Counted from the stretch's first letter, positions 16,737-25,059 are shown. The stretch: 64,000 nucleotides of DNA from Labilibacter marinus (GCF_001659685.2 NZ_LXYE02000001.1:62001-126000), one strand, 5' to 3'. Numbers and translations are program-made. Notes: generated by a model not told the origin, from the letters alone.

Positions 16737-18143
16737 ATGCTGGTTTTATTATATTTTTCAATCATGTTTTTATTAATGTTTGCAGTATTTGTGCTAGGAT
16801 ATGGATTTATTGTATTTGAGCATATCAATCATATTAACAAGGCGGCTATTGCGCTTTTAATAGGCTCCTTAACCTGGGCTATTTATGCTTTAGGTGCTGA
16901 GAATATACTAAGCTTAGGTTACAGTACTTCCTGGCAAAATTTCACTTCTTCATCAGAAGGTTTAAGCTCTGTGCGTGAGTTTATCACCCATCATGAACTG
17001 TACCATCATCTGGCCGAAATTTCTTCTATACTCTTTTTTTTAATGGGGGCAATGACCATCGTTGACCTCGTAGATAAATACCAAGGTTTTAGAATTATCA
17101 CGAGTAAAATAAATAGTTCGAGTGCTGTAAAACTGTTGTGGATCATCAGTGCACTTACTTTTTTTATGTCCGCAGTGTTGGATAATCTTACCACTACTAT
17201 TGTTATTATTACAGTGTTACGAAAGCTCTTAACTCAGAAAGATAACCGCTGGATTTTTGCAAGTATGGTAGTTGTTTCAGCTAATGCAGGAGGGGCGTGG
17301 TCTCCCATTGGTGATGTAACCACTATTATGCTTTGGATAGGCGGACAAGTTACGGCGGCGCATATAATTACATCGGTTTTTTTACCTAGCTTGGTGAATG
17401 CCGTGGTAGCAACGGCTTTATTTTCGCTATTAATAAAAGGACAAACCATTAGGCCTGTTTTGCCAGAGGATGAAACCCGAGAATTTACGACCTACAAGGA
17501 AAGAGTGTTTATGCTGGTAGTGGGCACGCTTGCGCTGATTTCGGTTCCCATCTTTAAAACCATTACACATCTGCCTCCTTTTTTAGGGATGCTATTAGGT
17601 TTGTCTGTTTTATGGATTATGACGGATCGTTATCTTAAAAACCGTTCGGCAGAAGATAAACGTACCTTAACCGTAACTGCCGTTATTAAAACCATTGATA
17701 TACCTACCGTACTTTTCTTTTTAGGGATTTTAAGTGCTGTAGCAGCATTACAATCTGCAGGGCATCTCGACCTTATGGCCCATTTTATGGATGATAAACT
17801 GAAAAATGTTTATGCCATTAATATGATTATAGGGGTAGTTTCAGCAATTGTTGATAATGTACCTTTGGTGGCGGCATCAATGGGAATGTATCAAACTGCA
17901 GCGGCAGAGTCGGTTGGCTATGTTTCTAATTTTATTCAGGATGGTAATTTTTGGTCGTTTTTAGCCTACTGTGCAGGTACGGGCGGAAGTATATTAATCA
18001 TTGGTTCAGCCGCGGGTGTAGCTGCAATGGGTTTAGAAAAGATAGACTTTATGTGGTACCTGAAAAAGGTGAGCCTTATTGCATTGCTGGGTTATTTGGC
18101 AGGTGCGCTTACCTATTATCTTCAAACCTTATTGTTTGTTTAA
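16737..18143 (+). CDS. nhaD: NhaD-type Na+/H+ antiporter
   Basis: The 468-residue integral membrane protein has about 12 hydrophobic segments and matches the NhaD/ion-transporter superfamily. Conserved stretches are HHLAEISSILFFLMGAMTIVD, SAVLDNLTTTIVIITVLRK and SANAGGAWSPIGDVTTIMLW, plus the inverted-repeat copy IVDNVPLVAASMGMY and GTGGSILIIGSAAGVAAM. It exchanges Na+ for H+ across the inner membrane. It lies 9 nt before trkH, so the two ion-homeostasis genes form an operon, fitting a marine lifestyle. The same frame stays open upstream of the ATG to a TAG at 16671 and beyond that to an ATG at 16629, so the exact N-terminus is uncertain. Confidence 0.92.
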   Translation: MLVLLYFSIMFLLMFAVFVLGYGFIVFEHINHINKAAIALLIGSLTWAIYALGAENILSLGYSTSWQNFTSSSEGLSSVREFITHHELYHHLAEISSILFFLMGAMTIVDLVDKYQGFRIITSKINSSSAVKLLWIISALTFFMSAVLDNLTTTIVIITVLRKLLTQKDNRWIFASMVVVSANAGGAWSPIGDVTTIMLWIGGQVTAAHIITSVFLPSLVNAVVATALFSLLIKGQTIRPVLPEDETREFTTYKERVFMLVVGTLALISVPIFKTITHLPPFLGMLLGLSVLWIMTDRYLKNRSAEDKRTLTVTAVIKTIDIPTVLFFLGILSAVAALQSAGHLDLMAHFMDDKLKNVYAINMIIGVVSAIVDNVPLVAASMGMYQTAAAESVGYVSNFIQDGNFWSFLAYCAGTGGSILIIGSAAGVAAMGLEKIDFMWYLKKVSLIALLGYLAGALTYYLQTLLFV

Positions 18144-18152
18144 ATAGTACCC

Positions 18153-19601
18153 ATGTTAGATAAAAGATTTATACTAAGTGCTTTTGGATTGGCACTGGTA
18201 TTCGAGAGCCTTTTTATGCTTATCTGTGCAGGCGTTTCCGTTTTATATGGCGAGGCGGATACGCATACTTTTATAAGTTCTTTTGTCATTACCTTTTTAA
18301 CCGGAGGAATATGCTGGTGGTTCAATCATCGTAAAGAAAAAGAACAGCTAAAGCGAGAAAGCTTTATTGTTGTTACTGCTGTTTGGGTAGTCATGTCTTT
18401 ATTTGGTGCTTTGCCTTACCTATTAAGTGGTGCCATCAATAATTTTACAGATGCTTTTTTCGAAACAATATCTGGATTTACCACAACAGGTGCTTCTGTT
18501 ATCAATGATATTGAGGCCTTATCGCATGGTATTTTATTTTGGAGAAGTACAACTCACTTAATAGGAGGTATGGGAATTATTGTGTTGGCAGTGGCCATAC
18601 TTCCGTATTTTGGTTTTGGAGGAATGCAGTTGTTTAGTGCCGAATCTGCAGGAGTTGTCAACGAAAAGTTGCATCCTAAAATTACCCGAACTGCCAAAAG
18701 TTTATGGGGAATTTATGTTTTGCTTGTGGCTTTAGAAACCATATTCTTGCTCATTGGCGGCATGCCCTTATTTGATGCCTTGTGCCATAGTTTTGGCACG
18801 TTGGCTTCGGGTGGTTTTTCAACAAAAAATGATAGTGTAGCGGGATACTCACCATACATTCAATATGTACTGGTTGTATTTATGATTTTTGCTGGAACCA
18901 ACTTTTCCTTGTTTTATTTTTTAGGAAAGGGGAATTGGCGCAAACTGCTATGTAATGCAGAATTTAAGATTTACTTGAGTATCATCCTTATTACCTCTCT
19001 TATTATAACAGCATCATTGTGTATTATTGATCATGCTCCAGTAGAGCAATCTTTTCGCGCTGCACTTTTTCAGGTGAGTAGTATAATTACGAGTACTGGT
19101 TTCGTTTCTGCCGATTATAGCCTTTGGCATCCTTATCTGGTTTTTCTTATTTTTTTACTGATGTTTAGCGGAGCTTGCGTAGGAAGCACCTCTGGAGGAA
19201 TTAAGTTATTCAGACATATGATTCTGTTTAAAAATATCCGTATCGAGTTTAAAAAGATGACGCACACACATGCTGTTATTCCGCTTAAAATTGGCAAAAA
19301 GTCGGTTTCGAGCGAGGTGGTTTATAAGGTGCTTGCATTTTTAGTTTTATACATGGTAATATGTGCTATCGGAACGTTTCTGCTCACATTTGTTGGTATG
19401 AGTATTGATTCTGCAGCGGGAGCAGTGGCCACATCGATGGGAGGTATTGGTCCGGGTTTGGGTTCAGTAGGACCTGTAAATAATTTTTTGCATGTACCGC
19501 ATAGCGGAAAATGGATTTTATCCTTCCTGATGCTTTTGGGGCGCTTAGAGTTATTCTCGGTGTTAATATTGTTTTCGCCTAACTTTTGGAGGCATCAATA
19601 A
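18153..19601 (+). CDS. trkH: TrkH-family potassium uptake channel subunit
   Basis: The 482-residue membrane protein has the four-repeat M1-P-M2 architecture of Trk/Ktr K+ channels. Pore-loop filters are visible as SGFTTTGASV, GTLASGGFST, SSIITSTGFVSADY and TSMGGIGPGLGSVGP, and THLIGGMGIIVLAVAILP is highly typical. K+ enters through it, gated in the family by a cytoplasmic NAD/ATP-binding TrkA/KtrA protein that is not encoded here. Translation probably follows that of nhaD (9-nt gap). Na+ export and K+ import together suggest salt adaptation. Confidence 0.93.
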   Translation: MLDKRFILSAFGLALVFESLFMLICAGVSVLYGEADTHTFISSFVITFLTGGICWWFNHRKEKEQLKRESFIVVTAVWVVMSLFGALPYLLSGAINNFTDAFFETISGFTTTGASVINDIEALSHGILFWRSTTHLIGGMGIIVLAVAILPYFGFGGMQLFSAESAGVVNEKLHPKITRTAKSLWGIYVLLVALETIFLLIGGMPLFDALCHSFGTLASGGFSTKNDSVAGYSPYIQYVLVVFMIFAGTNFSLFYFLGKGNWRKLLCNAEFKIYLSIILITSLIITASLCIIDHAPVEQSFRAALFQVSSIITSTGFVSADYSLWHPYLVFLIFLLMFSGACVGSTSGGIKLFRHMILFKNIRIEFKKMTHTHAVIPLKIGKKSVSSEVVYKVLAFLVLYMVICAIGTFLLTFVGMSIDSAAGAVATSMGGIGPGLGSVGPVNNFLHVPHSGKWILSFLMLLGRLELFSVLILFSPNFWRHQ

Positions 19602-19636
19602 TCTTTCAGTATATTGGCTCGCAAAAAAATACGATC

Positions 19637-20401
19637 ATGAAAATAATATCTTGGAACGTGAACGGTATTAGAGCCGTGGCCAAAAAAGACTTTTTTGCCG
19701 ATTTTGAAAAGATGAATGCGGATATTTTGTGTTTGCAGGAGACAAAAGCACAAGATGATCAGGTAGCTGAAACATTGGCATCTCTAGAAGGTTACCATAT
19801 CTATTCCAATTCGGCTGAGAAAAAGGGCTATTCGGGTACAGCCATTATCTCAAAAACGGAACCTATCAGTGTAAATAAAGATATGGGTATTGATGAGCAT
19901 GATACAGAAGGCAGAGTATTGGCTTTAGAGTATGAGAAGTTTTACTTGGTGAATGTGTATGTGCCTAATTCGGGAAGTGCATTAAAACGCCTTGATTATC
20001 GTCAGGATTGGGATAAAGCTTTTTTCGATTTCTTAAAGAATTTAGAGAAAGAGAAGCCTGTATTGGTTTGTGGCGATTTTAACGTGGCGCATACTGAAAT
20101 TGATTTAGCTCGACCAAAACCTAATTACAATAAGTCGGCAGGTTTTATGCAAGAAGAAATTGATGGTATGGATCGTTTTACTCAAGGTGGCTTAAAGGAT
20201 ACTTTCCGTCATTTTTACCCAGAGCAAAAAGATACTTATTCTTGGTGGAGTTACAGGGCAGGAGCGCGTGGTAAAAACGTAGGCTGGAGAATCGATTATT
20301 TTTTAGCCAGCGAAAGCTTCCTTCCATCACTTAAAGATGCTTTTATCCTTAACGATGTAATGGGATCGGATCATTGCCCGGTTGGGATAGAGTTGAAGTA
20401 A
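19637..20401 (+). CDS. xth: Exodeoxyribonuclease III (AP endonuclease, Xth family)
   Basis: The 254-residue enzyme starts MKIISWNVNGIRA, the canonical N-terminus, which is why I reject the ATG at 19586 inside trkH. Active-site motifs are LQETKAQDD (Glu metal ligand), NVYVPNSG, VCGDFNVAHTEIDLA, YSWWSYRAGARGKNVGWRIDYF and the final GSDHCPVGIEL. It cleaves DNA at abasic sites and trims 3' ends in base-excision repair. It follows trkH by 35 nt and may share its transcript, though the functions are unrelated. Confidence 0.94.
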   Translation: MKIISWNVNGIRAVAKKDFFADFEKMNADILCLQETKAQDDQVAETLASLEGYHIYSNSAEKKGYSGTAIISKTEPISVNKDMGIDEHDTEGRVLALEYEKFYLVNVYVPNSGSALKRLDYRQDWDKAFFDFLKNLEKEKPVLVCGDFNVAHTEIDLARPKPNYNKSAGFMQEEIDGMDRFTQGGLKDTFRHFYPEQKDTYSWWSYRAGARGKNVGWRIDYFLASESFLPSLKDAFILNDVMGSDHCPVGIELK

Positions 20402-20430
20402 GATGAGTCCTAATTTTTAATCAAACCTAT

Positions 20431-21387
20431 ATGCAAAGTATTATTGAGACACTTATAAATATGCCTGGGCCATGGTTTTTATTATGGTTTGGTTTATATG
20501 CTATAGCTATTATTTTAGCAGTTTCAAGCTTAATAAAAAATAATGATCCAACAAGTAAGCTTGAAATTCCAGAACCTACCAGTTTAGATGCTTTAGATAT
20601 TGCTATTTTGCGAAAAGGAGTGCGAGGGGCAATTGTACATTCTATTTTTAATTTATGGAGAAAGAAAGTAATACAGATTAATGGGAAGTTTCTTTCAATG
20701 CAAACAATTAACCCCAATGCCAAAGGATTAAACAAAGTAGAGGAGGCAATCTGTAAACTTTCAGAAAAACCATTATTGTTTAAAAATATTCTTCAAAAGA
20801 AGACAATGCCATCTTTGGAAGTGCTAATTGAAGAGAATAAAAAACAGTTGGAAAAGAAGAAATTAACGCCTAATGATGATCTGAAGAAATGGGTGGAAAG
20901 ATGGTTTACATTGGGAATCTTGCTAATTTATATTCCTGGAAGTTTAAAATTATTTTTAGGTATATCTAGAGACAAACCAGTATTGTTTTTGGTACTATTA
21001 TTAATTGTAATTGGATTTATTGCTGTATTAATTATACGACCCAATAAAGTTAGAATTACTACACTAGGGAGAAAATTTATTGAACGTTGTAAAGATCGTT
21101 TTGAATGGATAAAAACTTCTACAGAAGGAGAAGCTTTGTTGGAGCAAGATAATCTTTTATATGGAGTTGCTGCTTTTGGTGTAGCAGCAATAGCAACAGG
21201 TGGATTAATGGGTGTTATTGAAGATCCGGCTGCCTTTGATAAAAAAGCTACTGCGATGACAGCTGGTTTTGGTTGTGCTAGCTGTGGAGGAGGATGTACT
21301 TCAAGTGGATGTTCTGGGGGCGGTGGATGTTCAAGTGGATGTGGAGGTGGCGGCTGTGGTGGTGGTTGCGGAGGTTGCGGAGGTTGA
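20431..21387 (+). CDS. TIGR04222-like membrane protein with Cys/Gly-rich C-terminal tail
   Basis: The 318-residue protein has one membrane helix near residues 12-34, a cytoplasmic region with LDALDIAILRKGVRGAIVHS and TTLGRKFIERC that resembles the TIGR04222 domain, two more helices near 158-205, and a fourth near 245-262. It ends in an extreme low-complexity tail from about residue 278: nine Cys separated by 2-5 Gly/Ser residues. Cys/Gly tails of this sort are a hallmark of the family; function is unknown. The next gene, a radical SAM/SPASM enzyme, starts 1 nt after the stop, so the two are almost certainly co-translated. The tail could be a substrate for that enzyme or a metal-binding segment; this is inference. 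Confidence 0.8.
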   Translation: MQSIIETLINMPGPWFLLWFGLYAIAIILAVSSLIKNNDPTSKLEIPEPTSLDALDIAILRKGVRGAIVHSIFNLWRKKVIQINGKFLSMQTINPNAKGLNKVEEAICKLSEKPLLFKNILQKKTMPSLEVLIEENKKQLEKKKLTPNDDLKKWVERWFTLGILLIYIPGSLKLFLGISRDKPVLFLVLLLIVIGFIAVLIIRPNKVRITTLGRKFIERCKDRFEWIKTSTEGEALLEQDNLLYGVAAFGVAAIATGGLMGVIEDPAAFDKKATAMTAGFGCASCGGGCTSSGCSGGGGCSSGCGGGGCGGGCGGCGG

Positions 21388-21388
21388 T

Positions 21389-22429
21389 ATGATGGAGCAA
21401 CTTCCCGCAGATATTACTTTTCAATGGCATATTACCGATCAGTGTAATTTTAGATGTAGCCATTGTTATCAGGATTCTTACACAGAACCAGGAGCTTCCT
21501 ATGAAGATCAATTGCTTATTCTTGAAAAGCTGAGTGCTTTTGTGTTGGCCTGTAAAAAAGTACATGGTAAGGTTAGGGCACATATCAATTTTACAGGAGG
21601 AGAACCTTTTGTAAGAAAGGACTTTTTAAAGTTGCTTAAAGCGACTAAAGCCAAAAGGTTATTTTCGTTTGCTATACTTTCAAATGGTTATCTTTTGAGT
21701 GATGAGGGATTAAGTGAACTAAAACGATTGGGTCCAAGGTTTATTCAAATAAGCTTAGAAGGTGGACGAAAAACCAATGATAGAATAAGAGGCAAAGGGA
21801 GCTATACTAAGATTATATCTGCAATTCGTACTTATCGGAAATTTAAGATTCCTGTAATGCTTTCCTTTACTGCAAATGCTGTCAATTATAACGAGTTTGG
21901 TAAGGTGGTTAAAGTTGGCCGGAAGTATGGAGCTTTTAAAGTCTGGACAGATAGGTATTTGCCCAGTAACGATTCAGATGAATTATGCCTAAGTACAAGC
22001 CAAGTGCGTGAGTTCTTTGAAATAATAAAAAAAGAACAACATAAAAGTAAGTACTATTTCTTCTCAAAAACTCAAGTGTCGGCTAATCGGGCACTTCAAT
22101 TTTTAGTTTCGGGCGGCCATCCATACCGATGTTCGGCAGGAAGAACTTTATTGGCTATTTTACCTCAAGGAGATATTATGCCTTGCAGACGTCTGCCCAT
22201 CACCGTTGGAAATATCTTAAAAGAAGATTTAGTACAGCTTTATTTGAATAACGATATCTTAAAAGATATTCGGAAGCCTGAAGTAGATGAAGCGTGTACT
22301 GCTTGTTATTATAAAAACAGTTGCGCAGGTGGTTTAAAGTGTTTGTCTTACGCTAAAAGCAACAACTACAAGCTAAAAGATCCTAATTGTTGGATTGCAA
22401 ATAAGGTGCAAGAAAGCAGGACGGTATAG
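21389..22429 (+). CDS. Radical SAM/SPASM-domain protein paired with the Cys/Gly-tailed protein
   Basis: The product is 346 residues from the ATG at 21389 (345 from 21392). The CX3CX2C motif for the SAM-binding [4Fe-4S] cluster is C19-NFR-C23-SH-C26, and NFTGGEPF near 69 is the GGE SAM-binding motif. A C-terminal SPASM region contains HPYRCSAGR, IMPCRRLP, VGNI, CTACYYKNSCAGG and a last Cys in DPNCW, enough for auxiliary clusters. SPASM enzymes mostly modify peptides or proteins. Upstream extension of the frame only reads the Gly/Cys tail of the previous gene out of frame and is artefactual. The partner suggests a modification of that tail; no separate precursor peptide gene is seen nearby. Confidence 0.88.
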   Translation: MMEQLPADITFQWHITDQCNFRCSHCYQDSYTEPGASYEDQLLILEKLSAFVLACKKVHGKVRAHINFTGGEPFVRKDFLKLLKATKAKRLFSFAILSNGYLLSDEGLSELKRLGPRFIQISLEGGRKTNDRIRGKGSYTKIISAIRTYRKFKIPVMLSFTANAVNYNEFGKVVKVGRKYGAFKVWTDRYLPSNDSDELCLSTSQVREFFEIIKKEQHKSKYYFFSKTQVSANRALQFLVSGGHPYRCSAGRTLLAILPQGDIMPCRRLPITVGNILKEDLVQLYLNNDILKDIRKPEVDEACTACYYKNSCAGGLKCLSYAKSNNYKLKDPNCWIANKVQESRTV

Positions 22430-22513
22430 TAAATGAGGCCCTCTTTTTACAGTGAAACTTAATGCTCTGTGATATTTTCTCCAAAGACTACCTTTTTTTC
22501 TTCGATGCTTTAG

Positions 22514-22767
22514 AAAAAAGCTTAAACGGTCAAATAAAATAGCTCCGATGTTTAAATAAATAGCTTAAGGTTTTAAGCAAATAACTTAAAGCTTTAAGAA
22601 AATTTCAGAAAGTATTGAGCAAAAACATTAGCAATTGTAGCAATTATCTAAAGGCATGTAGTTGTATTGCTTCAACCTTTAAGTAAAAAGCTGAAGGATT
22701 GAAGCGCTTTGCTAAGTAATTGCAGAAAAATGCTGAGGAACCGGAGCTAATTTCTTGAGCTGATATG
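22514..22767. repeat. Degenerate 21-bp-period tandem array, 12 units
   Basis: Reading the spacer after the radical SAM gene, a core resembling AGCTT or TGCTG recurs at 22519, 22541, 22562, 22583, 22604, 22625, 22646, 22668, 22689, 22710, 22731 and 22752: ten steps of 21 bp or multiples and two units of 22. A unit is an A-rich 5-6 nt followed by GCTTAAGG, a short spacer and TTTAAG. Most units contain an inverted repeat, for example GCTTAA-GGTT-TTAAGC, the palindrome CTTAAAGCTTTAAG, and GCTGAAGGATTGAAGC. All three forward frames hold stops, so it is not coding on the plus strand. The period equals two helical turns or seven codons. No spacer-repeat organisation of CRISPR type is present. Confidence 0.7.
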
Positions 22768-22791
22768 TAAAATATATGAGGCTTGTTGTAA

Positions 22792-23358
22792 TTACCAGAT
22801 TGACTCGAAATATTTAAATGATTGCTCAAAGTCCTTAGTGACAAAGATATTGCTGCAATTTATTTCTCCGTTCTTAAATTCAACAAATATTCGATAAAAA
22901 CCTTCTTCATAATCTGTTGTATTAAGCATTATAGACTTACCTGAAATGTCAAAAGTAGTAAAAGCGGCTTTGTCTAGTTTTGTATTATTGAATGAAGCCT
23001 GACTCAATAAGTCTGTAAAGTCAATGTTTTTATGTGCATTGGAAGGTTCAGCTTTAATCATCCATGTTTTTACAATTTCAATGTCAGCATTAATGGAGAT
23101 AAAATCATCACAAGGATTAGGGTATGTTCTTAGGCCTGAATAATCGTTGCTAATAATTCCTGACTCAGTATTCAACTTTTCTTTTACTTCGGAATAAACA
23201 TTAGGATTACCATAAACTGCTAAGACACTTTGTTCATTGTCTGATGTATATATGCCCGTAACAATATTCAATTGTTCAGGTGTTGAAGGAGTGTCATCTT
23301 TAGAACAAGCTTGTAAAAAATAGCAGCAAACTATTAATAAGGTAAATGACTTAATCAT
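22792..23358 (-). CDS. Lipoprotein with T9SS-sorting-like C-terminal domain, unknown function
   Basis: The 188-residue protein has a lipoprotein signal (TLLIVCCYFLQAC, lipidated Cys at 18) followed by a Ser/Asp/Thr linker. About residues 77-100 contain LRTYPNPCDDFISI, and the C-terminal strand region reads EEGFYRIFVEFKNGEINCSNIFV. This YPNP plus GxYxIxV-type ending strongly resembles the type A sorting domain of the type IX secretion system, although the protein already carries a lipobox and extends past the usual last strand. Most likely it is a surface or periplasmic lipoprotein with a related beta-sandwich. Its 3' end abuts the 21-bp array; the upstream spacer contains a LytTR relic. Confidence 0.65.
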   Translation of the reverse strand: MIKSFTLLIVCCYFLQACSKDDTPSTPEQLNIVTGIYTSDNEQSVLAVYGNPNVYSEVKEKLNTESGIISNDYSGLRTYPNPCDDFISINADIEIVKTWMIKAEPSNAHKNIDFTDLLSQASFNNTKLDKAAFTTFDISGKSIMLNTTDYEEGFYRIFVEFKNGEINCSNIFVTKDFEQSFKYFESIW

Positions 23359-23402
23359 GTTTAGAAATTATATGGTTAAAATATGACTGCGAATATAAAA
23401 CT

Positions 23403-23609
23403 TTAATTATTATTTATTCTTTTGTCTATCTCTTTTTTATAGCTTGCTCCAATCGGTACTTTGGTATTATTTAAATGTATTAAATTACCTTCCACACTTT
23501 CTAATTTCATAAAGTTAATGGCATGACTTTTATGTGTTCGTATAAAGTTAGATGAAGGAAGTTTTTTTAATAGATTCTGAATCGCTACTATCGATGAAAA
23601 AAACGATTC
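23403..23609 (-). pseudogene. 5'-truncated LytTR DNA-binding domain relic
   Basis: Directly after the dipeptidase stop, and in the same frame, 68 codons encode the second half of a LytTR domain: LLKKLPSSNFIRTHKSHAIN, then KLESVEGNLIHL and NTKVPIGASYKKEI, ending at TAA (23403-23405). The LPSSNFIRTHKS core and the IGASYKKEI end are diagnostic. There is no start codon in a sensible place and no upstream half, so this is a deleted gene fragment fused behind the dipeptidase by rearrangement. Confidence 0.72.
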
Positions 23610-24806
23610 CTATTCTCTAAGCTTCTCCACCTCTTTAAACACCCTTAAAAAGTTACCACCCCATATTTTATGGATATCTTCTTCAGAATAACCTCTGGCT
23701 ATTAATTCTTCAGTAATTTTTGGGAAGTCAGCTACCGATTGGCAATCTGCTAATCCGCCGCCGCCATCAAAGTCCGATCCAATGCCAACGTAATCCACCC
23801 CAACCAATTTTACCACATGGTCAATATGGTCAACGGCATCTTTAATTGTAGGGAGTACCTGAGGCCATTTTTCTTCAATCTGATGCCATTCTGCCCAAGC
23901 AGCTTTACGTTCATCATCATTCTTAAATTGGTAGTTATTGTATTTTAGTCGAAGTTCTTCTTTCTTCAGATAGTTTGTAGAAGTGGTATCGGCAGGGCGA
24001 ATATAATCACCCAAAATACAAATTTGAATAACACCATTGTTTTTGGCCAAAGCTTTAATCATTTCATCACTCATGTTTCTAGGATGATCGCATTCGGTGC
24101 GCACGCTAGAATGAGAAGCAATAACCGGAGCATTACTAATTTCGAGAACATCAAAAAATGATTTATCAGAAATGTGGGAAACATCCACAATCATTCCAAG
24201 GCGGTTCATTTCTTTAATTACATAGCTACCAAATTCACTCACACCATTGTGTTCGGCTCCTTTTTTATCCGTAGATGAATCGCAAATATCATTATTCGCC
24301 GTATGGCATAATGTTAAGTAACGGATGCCTTGTTTGTAGAACTCCTCAACTCGGTTAATATCTTTGGCTATTGGAAAACCATTTTCCATGCCTAAATAAA
24401 TGGCCTTTTTATTTTTACGGATGGCTTTGTTTAAATCATTACTACTTAATGTGAGTTGAGCTGTTATTTTATTTGCTTTTAGGCTGGCTTTGGTCGAGTC
24501 TATCATTTGATAAGCCAAATCGTAGGCTTCTTTGTAGTTTTCTGGAGTTCGTTCTTTTTGCCCCGTAAATACCGCAAAAAAGATGGCATCTAAACCACCT
24601 TCTTCCATTCTAGGAATATCCACTCTACTCGAAGGAGCTTCGTGCGAAACACTAATATCAAATCCTTTATTCACAAATTTCATGGGTGTATCGCAATGTG
24701 TGTCTATAGTTATTGCACTTTCGTGAATAGTTTGTACTGACTTGTTAGTGCCTTTGGGTGTTGATATTAGCGTAAAAACTGCAAGAATAAGTTGAATAGA
24801 ATACAT
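23610..24806 (-). CDS. Membrane dipeptidase, peptidase family M19
   Basis: The 398-residue enzyme belongs to the renal-dipeptidase family of binuclear zinc hydrolases. Zinc ligands are visible in TIDTHCDTPMKF (HxD), GMENGFPIAKD (Glu), SHISDKSFFDV and ASHSSVRTECDHPRNMSD (His), with a final GIGSDFDGGGG (Asp) typical of M19. The N-terminus MYSIQLILAVFTLISTPKG looks like a signal peptide. I place the start at 24806 rather than the ATG at 24854, because a perfect TATATTTG box lies between them. It would hydrolyse dipeptides in the periplasm. There is no evident link to neighbouring genes. Confidence 0.92.
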   Translation of the reverse strand: MYSIQLILAVFTLISTPKGTNKSVQTIHESAITIDTHCDTPMKFVNKGFDISVSHEAPSSRVDIPRMEEGGLDAIFFAVFTGQKERTPENYKEAYDLAYQMIDSTKASLKANKITAQLTLSSNDLNKAIRKNKKAIYLGMENGFPIAKDINRVEEFYKQGIRYLTLCHTANNDICDSSTDKKGAEHNGVSEFGSYVIKEMNRLGMIVDVSHISDKSFFDVLEISNAPVIASHSSVRTECDHPRNMSDEMIKALAKNNGVIQICILGDYIRPADTTSTNYLKKEELRLKYNNYQFKNDDERKAAWAEWHQIEEKWPQVLPTIKDAVDHIDHVVKLVGVDYVGIGSDFDGGGGLADCQSVADFPKITEELIARGYSEEDIHKIWGGNFLRVFKEVEKLRE

Positions 24807-24831
24807 GTTTTCTTTTTTGATGATTGGACTG

Positions 24832-24839
24832 CAAATATA
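24832..24839 (-). promoter_or_regulatory. -7 promoter box (TATATTTG) of the dipeptidase gene
   Basis: The minus-strand box fits TAnnTTTG exactly and lies 25 nt before the ATG at 24806. Its position inside the longer frame decides the downstream start. Confidence 0.6.
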
Positions 24840-24945
24840 AGATATTCTAATCAATGGCTATTGTTGCTATTCAATGGCAAAATGAAGAGTTCTATCCATC
24901 TAACTTAAATGGTCAAATTGTGTGCGAAAGTTCAATTCTATAATA

Positions 24946-24998
24946 ATAGTATACCACTATTTGGTGGAGTTAATAAATATTCCCTACATATTTGTAGG
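24946..24998. promoter_or_regulatory. Two inverted repeats, candidate operators of modABC
   Basis: ATAGT-N5-ACTAT occupies 24946-24960 and CCTACA-TATT-TGTAGG occupies 24983-24998. Both are symmetric and lie 54-106 bp upstream of the modA -7 box. Such placement suits a repressor or activator responding to molybdate, but neither resembles the E. coli ModE site, and no modE gene is in the window. Confidence 0.4.
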
Positions 24999-25051
24999 AT
25001 AACAAAAAGAATGAAAAAGTATAACCTTCATAAAACCATATTTATAAGTCT

Positions 25052-25059
25052 TATGTTTG
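25052..25059 (+). promoter_or_regulatory. -7 promoter box (TATGTTTG) of modABC
   Basis: An exact TAnnTTTG match 32 nt before the ATG at 25092. Confidence 0.55.

Noticed and set aside
19586-19636. Upstream start of exonuclease III inside trkH
   Set aside because: The conserved MKIISWNVNG start is at 19637.
21269-21388. Upstream extension of the radical SAM frame with a Val/Asp/Glu-rich start
   Set aside because: It is an out-of-frame reading of the Cys/Gly tail of the preceding gene; the family motifs begin after ATG 21389.
22514-22767. CRISPR array
   Set aside because: There are no identical repeats with unique spacers and no cas genes; the whole unit recurs at 21 bp with degeneracy.
22644-22844. 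66-residue minus-strand frame
   Set aside because: It is mostly read from the 21-bp array and the lipoprotein 3' end in another frame, with no family likeness.
24807-24854. Longer dipeptidase N-terminus from ATG 24854
   Set aside because: A consensus -7 box lies inside it, and the signal peptide starts at 24806.
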